A stretch of DNA of 21,705 nt from UBA3774 sp045600025 (GTDB taxonomy: Bacteria; Bacillota; Clostridia; Lachnospirales; Lachnospiraceae): positions 1-21,705 of the forward strand of contig JAZRXC010000048.1 in NCBI GenBank assembly GCA_045600025.1, in the 5' to 3' direction. Positions within the stretch are counted from its first letter, which is position 1; the number at the start of each line of letters is the position of its first letter. This document shows, piece by piece, positions 7,190-14,601 of the stretch. The position numbers and the translations under genes were made by a program. The notes beneath the pieces are model-generated. The model ran no database searches and had not been told where the DNA came from. It saw nothing but the letters and a program-made list of their open reading frames with translations.

Positions 7190-7281
7190 GATAGTAATCC
7201 TACGGTTTCGCCAGCGTGCTTTCGCCTCAAGATAAGTTTCGGCGTCAGGGTGCTTTTCCTTTCTGTAATTGTCAGTGTATG
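7154..7281 (-). ncRNA. Structured mRNA leader with mutually exclusive folds, candidate riboswitch of unassigned class
   Basis: The 128 bases between the TM1266-like gene and the permease can form two competing structures. GCACCCT (7253-7247) pairs perfectly with AGGGTGC (7173-7167) in a closing stem around 73 bases. The second arm lies in the loop and 3' arm of the terminator hairpin, so the two cannot coexist. Inside are a short stem CGCC/GGCG (7244-7241 with 7226-7223) and two copies of GGCGAAA (7226-7220 and 7212-7206). I compared it by memory with the cobalamin, Moco, NiCo, TPP, SAM, GEMM, fluoride, manganese and T-box consensus patterns and found no match. As drawn, the closing stem is an antiterminator, so a ligand stabilising it would switch the transporter on. 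Confidence 0.55.
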
Positions 7282-7527
7282 TTATACGTTAGAGTAAGTG
7301 GCCTTGGCAGTGATGCCGCTTATACGGCCAAGTGCTCCGGTAAGTGCATTGATAGTGTCTGACGGAGCATCAAGCGCAATCGAAATAATATTTACATCAC
7401 GCTGCGGATAAGGAATGCCCATTCTTCCGATAATATAATCTGAATACTCATGAAGAAGATTGTTTAACTTCTCAACGGAATCTTTGTCATATACTATGAT
7501 GCTTATAAGGGCAACTCTTGTTTCCAT
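7282..7527 (-). CDS. TM1266-family iron-only hydrogenase system putative regulator
   Basis: A small protein of 81 residues with an ACT/NikR-C-like ferredoxin fold, recognised from RVALISIIVYDKDSVEKLNNLLHEY, the IIGRMGIPYPQR motif and the ALTGALGRISGI ending. The family is named after Thermotoga maritima TM1266 and is usually found near [FeFe]-hydrogenase maturation genes; its function is not firmly established. There is no separate DNA-binding domain, so it may sense a ligand or act with a partner. The site AGAGG lies about 6 bases before the ATG. It is first in the ABC operon, followed after 128 bases by the permease. No hydrogenase or maturase gene is in the window. Confidence 0.85.
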   Translation of the reverse strand: METRVALISIIVYDKDSVEKLNNLLHEYSDYIIGRMGIPYPQRDVNIISIALDAPSDTINALTGALGRISGITAKATYSNV

Positions 7528-7547
7528 ACCTTACCTCTTTCAATTAA

Positions 7548-7575
7548 ATTATAACACTTCGCGAGTCAAATGCAA
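7548..7575 (-). promoter_or_regulatory. Extended -10 promoter of the TM1266/ABC operon
   Basis: On the minus strand TGTTATAAT gives a perfect -10 (7553-7548) with an upstream TGn. The -35 at the right distance (TTGCAT, 7575-7570, 16-base spacer) is weak. A TTGACT nearby is only 10 bases from the -10 and so is not its -35. The predicted leader before the first gene is about 14 bases. Confidence 0.6.
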
Positions 7576-7583
7576 TACTGCTC

Positions 7584-7611
7584 TTGCCATTCGCCTGTAA
7601 AGCTTTATAAT
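7584..7611 (+). promoter_or_regulatory. Sigma-A promoter of the C69 dipeptidase gene
   Basis: TTGCCA (7584-7589) and a perfect TATAAT (7606-7611) are 16 bases apart, with a predicted start near 7618, 24 bases before the ATG. It lies back to back with the promoter of the ABC operon. Confidence 0.7.
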
Positions 7612-7641
7612 AATCTTATAAAAAAATCGAGGAGGCAAAAT

Positions 7642-9102
7642 ATGCCCTGCACAACAATTTTAGTCGGAAAGAAAGCCAGTGTTGACGGTTCGACCATCAT
7701 TTCCCGTAATGATGACGGACGCTTTGAAACAAAGCATATTATCGTGGTGAATCCCGATAAACAACCCAAGAAATACAAGTCGGTTATTTCGCATCTTGAG
7801 ATTGAGCTGCCTAAGAAGGCACTCAGATATACCATGACGCCCAATGTAAGCACAAAAGAACGCGGCGTATGGCCTGCAAATGGTATCAACGAAGCCAATG
7901 TAGGTATGACTGCTACGGAAACCATCACCAGCAATCCGCTCGTATACGGCGCTGATCCGTTAGTCGTATATCAGAAGGCAAAGGGCGGCAAGAAGGCAGT
8001 GCCGGGCGGCATCGGAGAAGAGGACCTTGTAGAGCTCGTCCTTCCGTATATTAAGTCAGCGCGTGAGGGAGTTCTGCGCACAGGAGAGCTGCTTGAGAAA
8101 TACGGCACATACGAAGAGAACGGTATGGCTTTCAATGATGCTGATGAAGTTTGGTGGCTTGAGACTATCGGCGGACATCACTGGATTGCAAGACGCGTGC
8201 CGGATGATCGCGTGGTTATTATGCCTAACCAGTTCGGACTTGATAATTTTGATTTTGATGATGCTTACGGTGAAGGAAAAGACAACCTCTGCTCTAAGGA
8301 CCTCAAGGAATTTGTTGAAAAGAATCATCTGTATAAGGGACGCGACGGCGTATTCAATCCGCGCCTTGCATTCGGCTCCAAGAGCGATTCAGACCACATT
8401 TACAATACTCCCAGAGCGTGGTTCTTAACCCGCTATTTCCTGCCGCATACTTATAAGTTCGACGGCGAGAACGCTGATTTTACTCCTACCAGTGACAACC
8501 TTCCGTGGTCCTTCGTACCGGAAGAGAAGGTTACTATAGAAGATATCAGAACGCTGCTCGGTTCATACTATCAGGATACACCTTACAATCCTTATGACGC
8601 GAAGTCACCTTACCATGGCAAATACCGTTCAATCGCAGTTCCGAATACTGACGTTTTGGCAATCCTTCAGATCCGCGGATATCTGCCCAAAGCTATTCAA
8701 GGTGTGCAGTGGTATTCACTCGGCGGCAGCGGCTTTACCGCCTGCTTTGCTCTATATTCAAATGTCAAGAAGATGCCTGGATATGTCAGCGCAAAACCGA
8801 AGACCGTTACTACCGATCATATGTACTGGCACAGCCGCCTGATAGCCGCCCTTACGGACGCACATTACAATACGGCAGTCCTGCTCGATGAGAGATATCG
8901 CAACAAGGTATTTAACGAGTCGCAGCGCATTCTAAATGAGTATGATGCAAAAGTGAAATCCGGTAAATCCGTCGCCCTTCTCGAAGAGGCAAATAAGAAA
9001 ATCACGGATATGGTCAAGGAAGCTTCCGACAGTGCGCTCGGCGAGATTCTTGCAAATGCCAGTGAGCATATGAAGATCAGATACCATAGAGGAGACAACT
9101 GA
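7642..9102 (+). CDS. C69 family dipeptidase (PepD-like)
   Basis: An N-terminal-nucleophile peptidase of family C69, 486 residues, that probably cleaves a broad range of dipeptides in the cytoplasm. The opening MPCTTILVGKKASVDGST is diagnostic: the Cys (residue 3) becomes the N-terminal nucleophile after removal of the preceding residues. The ISRNDDGR stretch and the WWLETIGGHHWIARRVPDDR segment also fit the family. The start at 7642 has GAGGAGG (7629-7635) 6 bases upstream; a longer in-frame start at 7570 would lie upstream of the promoter and is rejected. There is no signal peptide. It is a single-gene unit with its own promoter and terminator. Confidence 0.92.
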   Translation: MPCTTILVGKKASVDGSTIISRNDDGRFETKHIIVVNPDKQPKKYKSVISHLEIELPKKALRYTMTPNVSTKERGVWPANGINEANVGMTATETITSNPLVYGADPLVVYQKAKGGKKAVPGGIGEEDLVELVLPYIKSAREGVLRTGELLEKYGTYEENGMAFNDADEVWWLETIGGHHWIARRVPDDRVVIMPNQFGLDNFDFDDAYGEGKDNLCSKDLKEFVEKNHLYKGRDGVFNPRLAFGSKSDSDHIYNTPRAWFLTRYFLPHTYKFDGENADFTPTSDNLPWSFVPEEKVTIEDIRTLLGSYYQDTPYNPYDAKSPYHGKYRSIAVPNTDVLAILQIRGYLPKAIQGVQWYSLGGSGFTACFALYSNVKKMPGYVSAKPKTVTTDHMYWHSRLIAALTDAHYNTAVLLDERYRNKVFNESQRILNEYDAKVKSGKSVALLEEANKKITDMVKEASDSALGEILANASEHMKIRYHRGDN

Positions 9103-9113
9103 TAATGCATTTT

Positions 9114-9137
9114 AGCGGGGCAGCGGCCCCGCTTTTT
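9114..9137 (+). terminator. Intrinsic terminator of the dipeptidase gene
   Basis: An 8-bp GC-rich stem AGCGGGGC/GCCCCGCT (9114-9121 with 9126-9133), a four-base loop and a T tract (9133-9137). Confidence 0.9.
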
Positions 9138-9163
9138 ATTGCCTAAATGCCATATAATTTCTC

Positions 9164-9192
9164 TTGATAAAAATTATTTTTTTAGATAGTAT
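9164..9192 (+). promoter_or_regulatory. Possible promoter of the flavoenzyme/aconitase X operon
   Basis: TTGATA (9164-9169) is followed after 17 bases by TAGTAT (9187-9192). The region 9140-9210 is very A/T-rich, so other -10 choices such as TATAAA (9190-9195) are possible. No operator-like repeat was seen. Confidence 0.4.
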
Positions 9193-9224
9193 AAATAATA
9201 TATAAAGCAATAAGGAGGTGCTAT

Positions 9225-11273
9225 ATGAAAAGCGAATATGAAGCGCTCTTTACCCCCTGGAAGATAGGAAATGTTGAAATCAAAAACCGCATTGTTATGA
9301 CATCTATGGGAGGTACATCCATCTTCGGATGGCTGGAGCCGAATCACTTTGACAAGGAAGCAGCCAACTTCCTGCTTGAAAGAGCAAAGAACAATGTTGG
9401 CTTAATCTTGCCCGGCATAGCACCCATAAGGGATACTCTTATGGGCAAATGGCTGTATCAAGGCCAGGGCAAATTTGACCAATTAAAAGAATTCATGGAT
9501 GAATTCCATAAAACAGGTGCAAAGATGTTCATACAGCTCACGGCAGGCTTCGGCCGCAGTATGGCTATAAACGACATCATGGTAAAGGCCCTGAAAAACA
9601 AAGCACTCGGCACGGTTATGAAGCCGATTCTTAATGTCGATTATCTGACTGCATCCGCATCGGCAACACCGAACCGTTGGGAAGATTCCTGCATCTCCAG
9701 ACCACTTACCCAAAAAGAAATAAAGCAGATGGTTTTGGCATTTGCAAAGACTGCAAAGCTCTGCAAAGACGCAGGGGTGGACGGAATCGAAGTGCATGCG
9801 GTACATGAAGGATATCTGCTTGACCAGTTTACTATGAAGTACACCAACCTTCGTACTGATGAGTATGGCGGTAATTTCGAAAACAGATATCGTTTCCCTG
9901 TTGAGATAGTAAAAGCAATCAAAGAGCTCTGCGGAGATGATTTCCCCGTATCACTCAGATATTCCGTAGTCTCTAAGACAAAGGGCTTCGGACAGGGCGC
10001 ACTTCCCGGCGAAGAGTACACAGAAGTCGGAAGAGATATGGAAGAGAGTGAGAAGGCTGCCAAGTATCTTCAGGAGGCCGGATATGACATGCTTAACTGC
10101 GACAACGGAACCTACGATGCCTGGTACTGGGCTCATCCGCCTATGTATATGGACCAGAACTGCAATATCGAAGAGGTTAAGCATATTAAGAAATATGTTG
10201 ATATCCCCGTAGTATGCGCAGGACGTATGACTCCCGAAACTGCATCAGAGGCAATAGCTGCCGGAGAGCTTGATGCAATGGGCGTAGCTCGTCAGTTCCT
10301 TACTGATCCTGCATGGGTAACAAAGCTTATGGCTGATGATGAGGCTTCGATTCATCCCTGCATTTGCTGCCATAACGCATGCTTCAACATGGCACATTAT
10401 AAGGGCGTCGGCAACGATCAGCCGTTAACCGACAATATGGGCATGGCAAGATGCGCACTTAACCCTGAGACGATGCAGTCTAAAAAGTATAAGATTGTTC
10501 CTACCAAGTCACCTAAAAAGGTTGCCATCATAGGCGGCGGCATCGGTGGCATGGAGACTGCAAGAGTACTGGCACTGCGCGGCCATAAGCCTACAATATT
10601 TGAGAAGAGTGATAAGCTCGGCGGCGTATTCAATGCAGCGGCAGCTCCTTCATTTAAGGAGAAGGATAAAGAGCTTCTTGCTTGGTATGCTAAAGAGATT
10701 AAGGACCTTGGAATTGAAGTTAAATTCGGAACTGAGATTAAATCAGAGGCGGATTTATCCGGCTATGACAAGGTTGTCGTAGCTACAGGCGCAGCGGCAA
10801 ATTGCCCTCGCATCGAAGGCCTCTCTGATGCAATTGAAGCTTGCGAATACCTCTACGGCCGTGAAGTAGGTCACAAGGTAATCGTAATCGGCGGCGGCCT
10901 TACCGGATGTGAGATAGCTTATGATCTTCACAAGAAAGGCCATGAGCCAATCATTATAGAGATGAAAAATGACCTCATTGCAGTTCCGGGTGTATGCCTT
11001 GCAAACAGCTCATATCTCCGCGATTATTTCGCCCTTAATAACGTTGAAGTTCACCTTGATACAACACTTACAAAGGTGTGCCCTGACGGTGTTATGGTCC
11101 GCGACAAGGACGGCAAAGAATTCAAAATCGAAGGCGACAGCATAATCCGCAGCATGGGATATCACCCGATGCCTGCTGATATTAAGGGCGCCAAGCTTGT
11201 CGGCGACTGTCAGCACGTTGGCAACCTGCGCACGGTAATATGGGGCGCATGGGATGTCGCAATGAAGATTTAA
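9225..11273 (+). CDS. Old Yellow Enzyme/2,4-dienoyl-CoA reductase-like iron-sulfur flavoenzyme
   Basis: A 682-residue three-domain oxidoreductase expected to move electrons from NAD(P)H through FAD and an iron-sulfur cluster to FMN and reduce an activated C=C bond, as in FadH and the BaiCD/BaiH bile-acid enzymes. Residues 1 to about 370 are the FMN TIM barrel (motifs HEGYLLDQF, RTDEYGGNFENRYRF, CAGRM). Cysteines 379, 382 and 386 followed by Cys410 can hold a 4Fe-4S cluster; the last gap of 23 residues is longer than in FadH. A first dinucleotide-binding motif GGGIGG is at 437-442 and a second, GGGLTG, at 556-561. AAGGAGGTG precedes the ATG. It is first in a run with aconitase X genes 9 bases downstream. 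The substrate is unknown. Confidence 0.9.
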   Translation: MKSEYEALFTPWKIGNVEIKNRIVMTSMGGTSIFGWLEPNHFDKEAANFLLERAKNNVGLILPGIAPIRDTLMGKWLYQGQGKFDQLKEFMDEFHKTGAKMFIQLTAGFGRSMAINDIMVKALKNKALGTVMKPILNVDYLTASASATPNRWEDSCISRPLTQKEIKQMVLAFAKTAKLCKDAGVDGIEVHAVHEGYLLDQFTMKYTNLRTDEYGGNFENRYRFPVEIVKAIKELCGDDFPVSLRYSVVSKTKGFGQGALPGEEYTEVGRDMEESEKAAKYLQEAGYDMLNCDNGTYDAWYWAHPPMYMDQNCNIEEVKHIKKYVDIPVVCAGRMTPETASEAIAAGELDAMGVARQFLTDPAWVTKLMADDEASIHPCICCHNACFNMAHYKGVGNDQPLTDNMGMARCALNPETMQSKKYKIVPTKSPKKVAIIGGGIGGMETARVLALRGHKPTIFEKSDKLGGVFNAAAAPSFKEKDKELLAWYAKEIKDLGIEVKFGTEIKSEADLSGYDKVVVATGAAANCPRIEGLSDAIEACEYLYGREVGHKVIVIGGGLTGCEIAYDLHKKGHEPIIIEMKNDLIAVPGVCLANSSYLRDYFALNNVEVHLDTTLTKVCPDGVMVRDKDGKEFKIEGDSIIRSMGYHPMPADIKGAKLVGDCQHVGNLRTVIWGAWDVAMKI

Positions 11274-11282
11274 GGAGGCAAT

Positions 11283-12578
11283 ATGTACGATTATAAAATG
11301 AAGCTCTCGGATGAGCAAAAGGCCATACTTGAAGGCTCCGAAGGCCCTGTAAAGGCCAAGGTTATGGAGACCATCGTGCGTTATGGCGATATGTTTGAGG
11401 CAGAGGAATTAGTTCCGGTTACTCATGGTGAAGGCCACCTTGTTACTTCATTTGGCCTGTCACTTCTTAAGCCTGTGTACCGCGTAATGGATGAACTGAT
11501 TGATGCGGGTCTCAAGGTAGAAGAGGGATTCACTATGGACCCTCGTCCCGTGGATTTTGAAAATGTAAAGTGCAATCCCATCGACAAACTGCTGTTTTCT
11601 ACCATTCTTTACGGAAAGCAGAAAGATTATGAAGCGCAGCTTAAAAAACTCGGTCTTGTAAATGAAGATGCATTTTCGTGTGCCTGCTATTTTGATGAGA
11701 TGGGAAATGTTCCCAAGAAGGGTGATGTGCTTTCATGGGCAGAATCAAGTGCTGTTAACTATGCTAACTCAGTACTTGGAGCGCGCTGTAACAGAAACTC
11801 CGGAATGATTGATATCTTCGGATCAATAATCGGCTATGTTCCGAAATTCGGACTTCTTACCGACGAAGGCCGTAAGGCAAAGTGGAAGGTAATTGTAAAT
11901 ACTACGAAGAAGCCTATACCTCAAATACTCGGCTCAGCTATCGGAATCAAGGTTATGGAAGACGTACCTTACGTAGTAGGCCTTGACAAGTGGATCGGCA
12001 CTGAACTGAATGATGAGTGTAAGGGATATCTTAAAGATTTCGGCGCAGCAACCGCTTCAAATGGCGCGGTAGGTCTCTATCATATTGATAAGATTACTCC
12101 TGAGGCAGTTGAACTCGGTGAGAGTCTGCTGGTTCCTGATTACAAGGAATATGTAATCGATGATGCTGAACTTGAGAGAGTATACAAGTCATATCCTGTT
12201 ATGTGGAAAGAGCCGGACAAGGCCGGTGTGCTTGCATTTATCGGCTGCCCGCACCTGTCGCTTATTCAGCTTAACGATTGGGCAGACAAAATCATTTCCG
12301 GACTGGCAGAGTCAGGACGCTCCAAAGTTACCTGCCAGACAGTTCTTTGCACCGCTCCGCCTGTGCGCGATGAATTTGTAAGAACCGAAAAGTACCAGCA
12401 GCTTCTCAAAACCGGCGCACGCGTTACTTCTATTTGCCCGCTCATGTATACTTCCAATCCGCTTACTAAAGGCAGACGTCTTATGACCTGCTCGAATAAG
12501 CTTCGTACTTACTCGCTCGCCCGTTATTATAAGGACGACGAGCTGCTTGACATCATCACAGGAAAGGCAGGTAAATAA
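11283..12578 (+). CDS. Aconitase X catalytic (large) subunit, DUF521
   Basis: The 431-residue catalytic half of an aconitase X-type dehydratase. Characterised relatives are the bacterial cis-3-hydroxy-L-proline dehydratase and the archaeal phosphomevalonate dehydratase; both remove water with an iron-sulfur cluster. Family hallmarks include the HGEGHLVTSFG segment near residue 43, the GARCNRNSG motif, and a C-terminal set of cysteines in FIGCPHLSL, TCQTVLCTAPP and TSICPLMYT that are candidates for cluster ligands. AAGGAGG lies 4 bases before the ATG. The gene is one base from the small-subunit gene, as usual when the enzyme is split in two. The match to the family is clear; the substrate cannot be assigned from what I see. 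Confidence 0.88.
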   Translation: MYDYKMKLSDEQKAILEGSEGPVKAKVMETIVRYGDMFEAEELVPVTHGEGHLVTSFGLSLLKPVYRVMDELIDAGLKVEEGFTMDPRPVDFENVKCNPIDKLLFSTILYGKQKDYEAQLKKLGLVNEDAFSCACYFDEMGNVPKKGDVLSWAESSAVNYANSVLGARCNRNSGMIDIFGSIIGYVPKFGLLTDEGRKAKWKVIVNTTKKPIPQILGSAIGIKVMEDVPYVVGLDKWIGTELNDECKGYLKDFGAATASNGAVGLYHIDKITPEAVELGESLLVPDYKEYVIDDAELERVYKSYPVMWKEPDKAGVLAFIGCPHLSLIQLNDWADKIISGLAESGRSKVTCQTVLCTAPPVRDEFVRTEKYQQLLKTGARVTSICPLMYTSNPLTKGRRLMTCSNKLRTYSLARYYKDDELLDIITGKAGK

Positions 12579-12579
12579 T

Positions 12580-13020
12580 ATGAAAGAGTTTAAGGGACGC
12601 GTAATAAATGCCGGCTATTACAAAGGCGAAGCGATAGTTTCTCATCAGGGCGTAAATACACTTGCAACCTTCCAGTCTTCAGCTCTTAAGGGCGCGAAGC
12701 AGGTTATTGCAGCAGATCAGAACAACCCCGATATATACAACAAAAATCTGACAGGAAAGGCTCTTTGCCTTCCTCAGACTATCGGATCAACTACCGGCGG
12801 TATGGTACTTCAGGTAATTTGCTCTATGGGAATCAACCCTGCATGCCTACTCTTTTCCGAGCACATTGACTCGCTCGCAGGTGCAGGAGTAATCCTTTCT
12901 GTTGTTTGGGAAAACAGTAATGTAATCGCAATTGATCAACTTGGCCAGGAATTTCTTGACACTGTTAAGACAGGCGATACGCTTGAAATCACAGAGGACG
13001 GAACGGTTAAGATTTTATAA
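12580..13020 (+). CDS. Aconitase X swivel-domain (small) subunit, DUF126
   Basis: The 146-residue partner of the preceding gene, carrying the mobile swivel domain that completes the active site. Supporting features are the beta-rich opening FKGRVINAGYYKGEA, the GKALCLPQTIGSTTGG loop, which corresponds to the conserved Ser-rich loop of the family, and the GINPACLLFSE stretch. I chose the ATG at 12580, one base after the large-subunit stop, because the upstream in-frame start at 12547 lies inside the large-subunit gene and adds unrelated residues. GGAAAGG at 12561-12567 may serve as its ribosome site. Confidence 0.88.
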   Translation: MKEFKGRVINAGYYKGEAIVSHQGVNTLATFQSSALKGAKQVIAADQNNPDIYNKNLTGKALCLPQTIGSTTGGMVLQVICSMGINPACLLFSEHIDSLAGAGVILSVVWENSNVIAIDQLGQEFLDTVKTGDTLEITEDGTVKIL

Positions 13021-13026
13021 TCAGGT

Positions 13027-14184
13027 ATGATTTCTTTTATCAGCAAAGCGATATTATTTCCGCTATTTGCCTATTTTTATTATGTAATACGACGGGCGCT
13101 CGGGCTGTGCAGCCTCGGGCGCCGTCCGTTTATGCGCTTTCTGATTTCGACAGCAGGTGCAGCATTGATTGCTTTTACTGCATATAAATCCAGAATGCTG
13201 CTTCTTATATTTGCCTATCTGGCTATGTTTTCTGTTGCTGCAGATATTATCGCGGCGATTATCAAAAGAATCTTAAATAAGAGTGGTAAAAGTATCGGAC
13301 GAAGATTTGAAGTGCTCCGCTTTTTAATTATTGTTCCGCTTATTTGCACACTGCTTTTGACCGGATATGGTTATGCAAATATGCAAAAAGTTGTATGTAC
13401 ATCTTATGAGATAACAACAGATAAATTTGATGCAAATGAATCACTTAAAATAGCATTTATCAGTGATGTGCATCTTGGCCTTAATATGAACGGCGCAGGA
13501 TTTTCGGAAAAGCTTTCGGAAATCATGACACATAAGCCGGATATTTTATTGCTCGGAGGGGATATATTCGATGAGAGTACAACGGCAGAAGATATGAAGA
13601 TGGCTTGTGCCGCGCTTGCCGAAAAAAAGCCACACCTCGGCATATATTATGTATGCGGTAATCATGATTTAAATCGTTATACGGATACCCCTGCATTCTC
13701 CTTTAGGGAGTTGATTGATTCACTCATTGCTGCCGGTGTGCATGTATTATCGGATGAGGCGATTTATGCAATTTTCACGGACTCGGGTACAGAGCTTACA
13801 TCTGATTCTTCTAATGCAGATGTTATGCTGTTTGGTCGCCCTGACAGCTCTGCCGGAGAAAGATTCTCACTGCAAGATATAGAGGCTTATATTTCCGATG
13901 TGTCACCTGACGCATTTAGCATTTTACTTGACCATCAACCACGTGAGCTTGCCGGGGGTTCAAATATCGGGTTTGATCTTAGTTTATCAGGACATACCCA
14001 TGCCGGCCAAATATTCCCGATAGATTTGTTCAATATATTCATTTCTTCCAATGATATGAATTACGGCGTACGAAGTTATGGTGACATGACGGCAATTACC
14101 AGCTCGGGTATGGCAGGATGGGGATTTCCCGTGCGTACGGTAAGGCATTGCGAGTATTTGATAATCAATATCACAGGTATATAA
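13027..14184 (+). CDS. Membrane-anchored metallophosphoesterase (YkuE-like)
   Basis: A calcineurin-like phosphoesterase of 385 residues with all metal-binding motifs: DVH (147-149), GDIFD (178-182), GNHD (211-214) and GHTHAGQ (322-328). The first 120 residues hold about four hydrophobic segments, so the catalytic domain is tethered to the membrane, probably facing outward after the last segment (about 98-117). Members of this group act on phosphoester lipids or nucleotides, but the substrate here is not known. The start is 6 bases after the small-subunit stop with only a weak CAGG site, so it is likely translated by coupling in the aconitase X operon. No clear plus-strand terminator follows. 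Confidence 0.85.
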   Translation: MISFISKAILFPLFAYFYYVIRRALGLCSLGRRPFMRFLISTAGAALIAFTAYKSRMLLLIFAYLAMFSVAADIIAAIIKRILNKSGKSIGRRFEVLRFLIIVPLICTLLLTGYGYANMQKVVCTSYEITTDKFDANESLKIAFISDVHLGLNMNGAGFSEKLSEIMTHKPDILLLGGDIFDESTTAEDMKMACAALAEKKPHLGIYYVCGNHDLNRYTDTPAFSFRELIDSLIAAGVHVLSDEAIYAIFTDSGTELTSDSSNADVMLFGRPDSSAGERFSLQDIEAYISDVSPDAFSILLDHQPRELAGGSNIGFDLSLSGHTHAGQIFPIDLFNIFISSNDMNYGVRSYGDMTAITSSGMAGWGFPVRTVRHCEYLIINITGI

Positions 14185-14191
14185 ACTGAAT

Positions 14192-14216
14192 AAAAACCAC
14201 GGCCGATTGGCCGCGG
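14192..14216 (-). terminator. Intrinsic terminator of the zinc-ribbon gene
   Basis: Stem 14197-14204 with 14209-14216 (eight positions, one A-C mismatch) and a GATT loop. Read on the minus strand it is followed by TTTTTA (14196-14191). On the plus strand only A residues follow, so it does not terminate the phosphoesterase operon. Confidence 0.6.
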
Positions 14217-14289
14217 AAAAACAAAGAAGGAGATAAAAAAAAGAAAGGAAAAAATATTAATAGAGAAGCACAATGAAAAACGGCATCTA

Positions 14290-14490
14290 TTAATTAATGA
14301 GATCATCCAAGATATCAATTTCATCTACCCATGTGGGATCATAATCACTGCCGTTCATGGCTCTGTAACATGACGGACAGGTCTTATAGGGCTTGGGATA
14401 CTTACATCCGCAGGAGGCACATTCATATTCATCACTTCTGAAAATATGTGTGCGCTGTATCCAGTATGAATTGCGATTGTTTTTTAACAT
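14290..14490 (-). CDS. Small zinc-ribbon protein of unknown function
   Basis: A 66-residue protein with two CxxC pairs, Cys24/Cys27 and Cys38/Cys41, a typical zinc-ribbon spacing, plus an extra Cys29. The C-terminal 20 residues are acidic (DPTWVDEIDILDDL). A strong ribosome site AAGGAGG (14504-14498) lies 7 bases before the ATG and a terminator follows, which supports a real gene. No clear promoter is visible in the 70 bases upstream; it may be partly read through from murC, which lies just upstream on the same strand behind a terminator. I do not recognise a specific family; a rubredoxin-like or nucleic-acid-binding role is possible but unproven. Confidence 0.7.
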   Translation of the reverse strand: MLKNNRNSYWIQRTHIFRSDEYECASCGCKYPKPYKTCPSCYRAMNGSDYDPTWVDEIDILDDLIN

Positions 14491-14558
14491 ATCACTGCCT
14501 CCTTGTGTAATGTAAGAATATCAGAGGGTATGTACAATAAAAAGTACTTTTGAACCAC

Positions 14559-14588
14559 AAAAAAAGAGACGATCTAATCGTCTCTTTT
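14559..14588 (-). terminator. Intrinsic terminator of murC
   Basis: A perfect 12-bp stem AAAAGAGACGAT/ATCGTCTCTTTT (14562-14573 with 14577-14588) with a 3-base loop, 13 bases after the murC stop on the minus strand. The T-rich end lies within the stem. It could also work in the other direction. Confidence 0.8.
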
Positions 14589-14601
14589 ATGAATCAAAGA
14601 T

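Noticed and set aside
7154..7200. T-box leader (AGGGTG near a terminator)
   Set aside because: The AGGGTGCGGC sequence departs from the T-box core AGGGTGGNACC, the leader is too short, and no specifier stem is evident.
7154..7281. Cobalamin riboswitch upstream of a BtuCDF-like transporter
   Set aside because: The conserved cobalamin core and B12 box (AGYCAGGAGACCTGCC type) are not seen; other known classes also did not match by eye.
7570..7641. Longer start for the C69 dipeptidase
   Set aside because: It contains the promoter and would displace the N-terminal Cys needed as nucleophile.
14217..14300. Short plus-strand ORF with an AAGGAG site after the phosphoesterase gene
   Set aside because: The ATG near 14273 opens only six codons, and the purine-rich tract is the complement of the spacer after the minus-strand zinc-ribbon gene.
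14076..14324. Minus-strand 82-residue hydrophobic ORF
   Set aside because: It overlaps the phosphoesterase, the terminator and the zinc-ribbon gene, and has no ribosome site.
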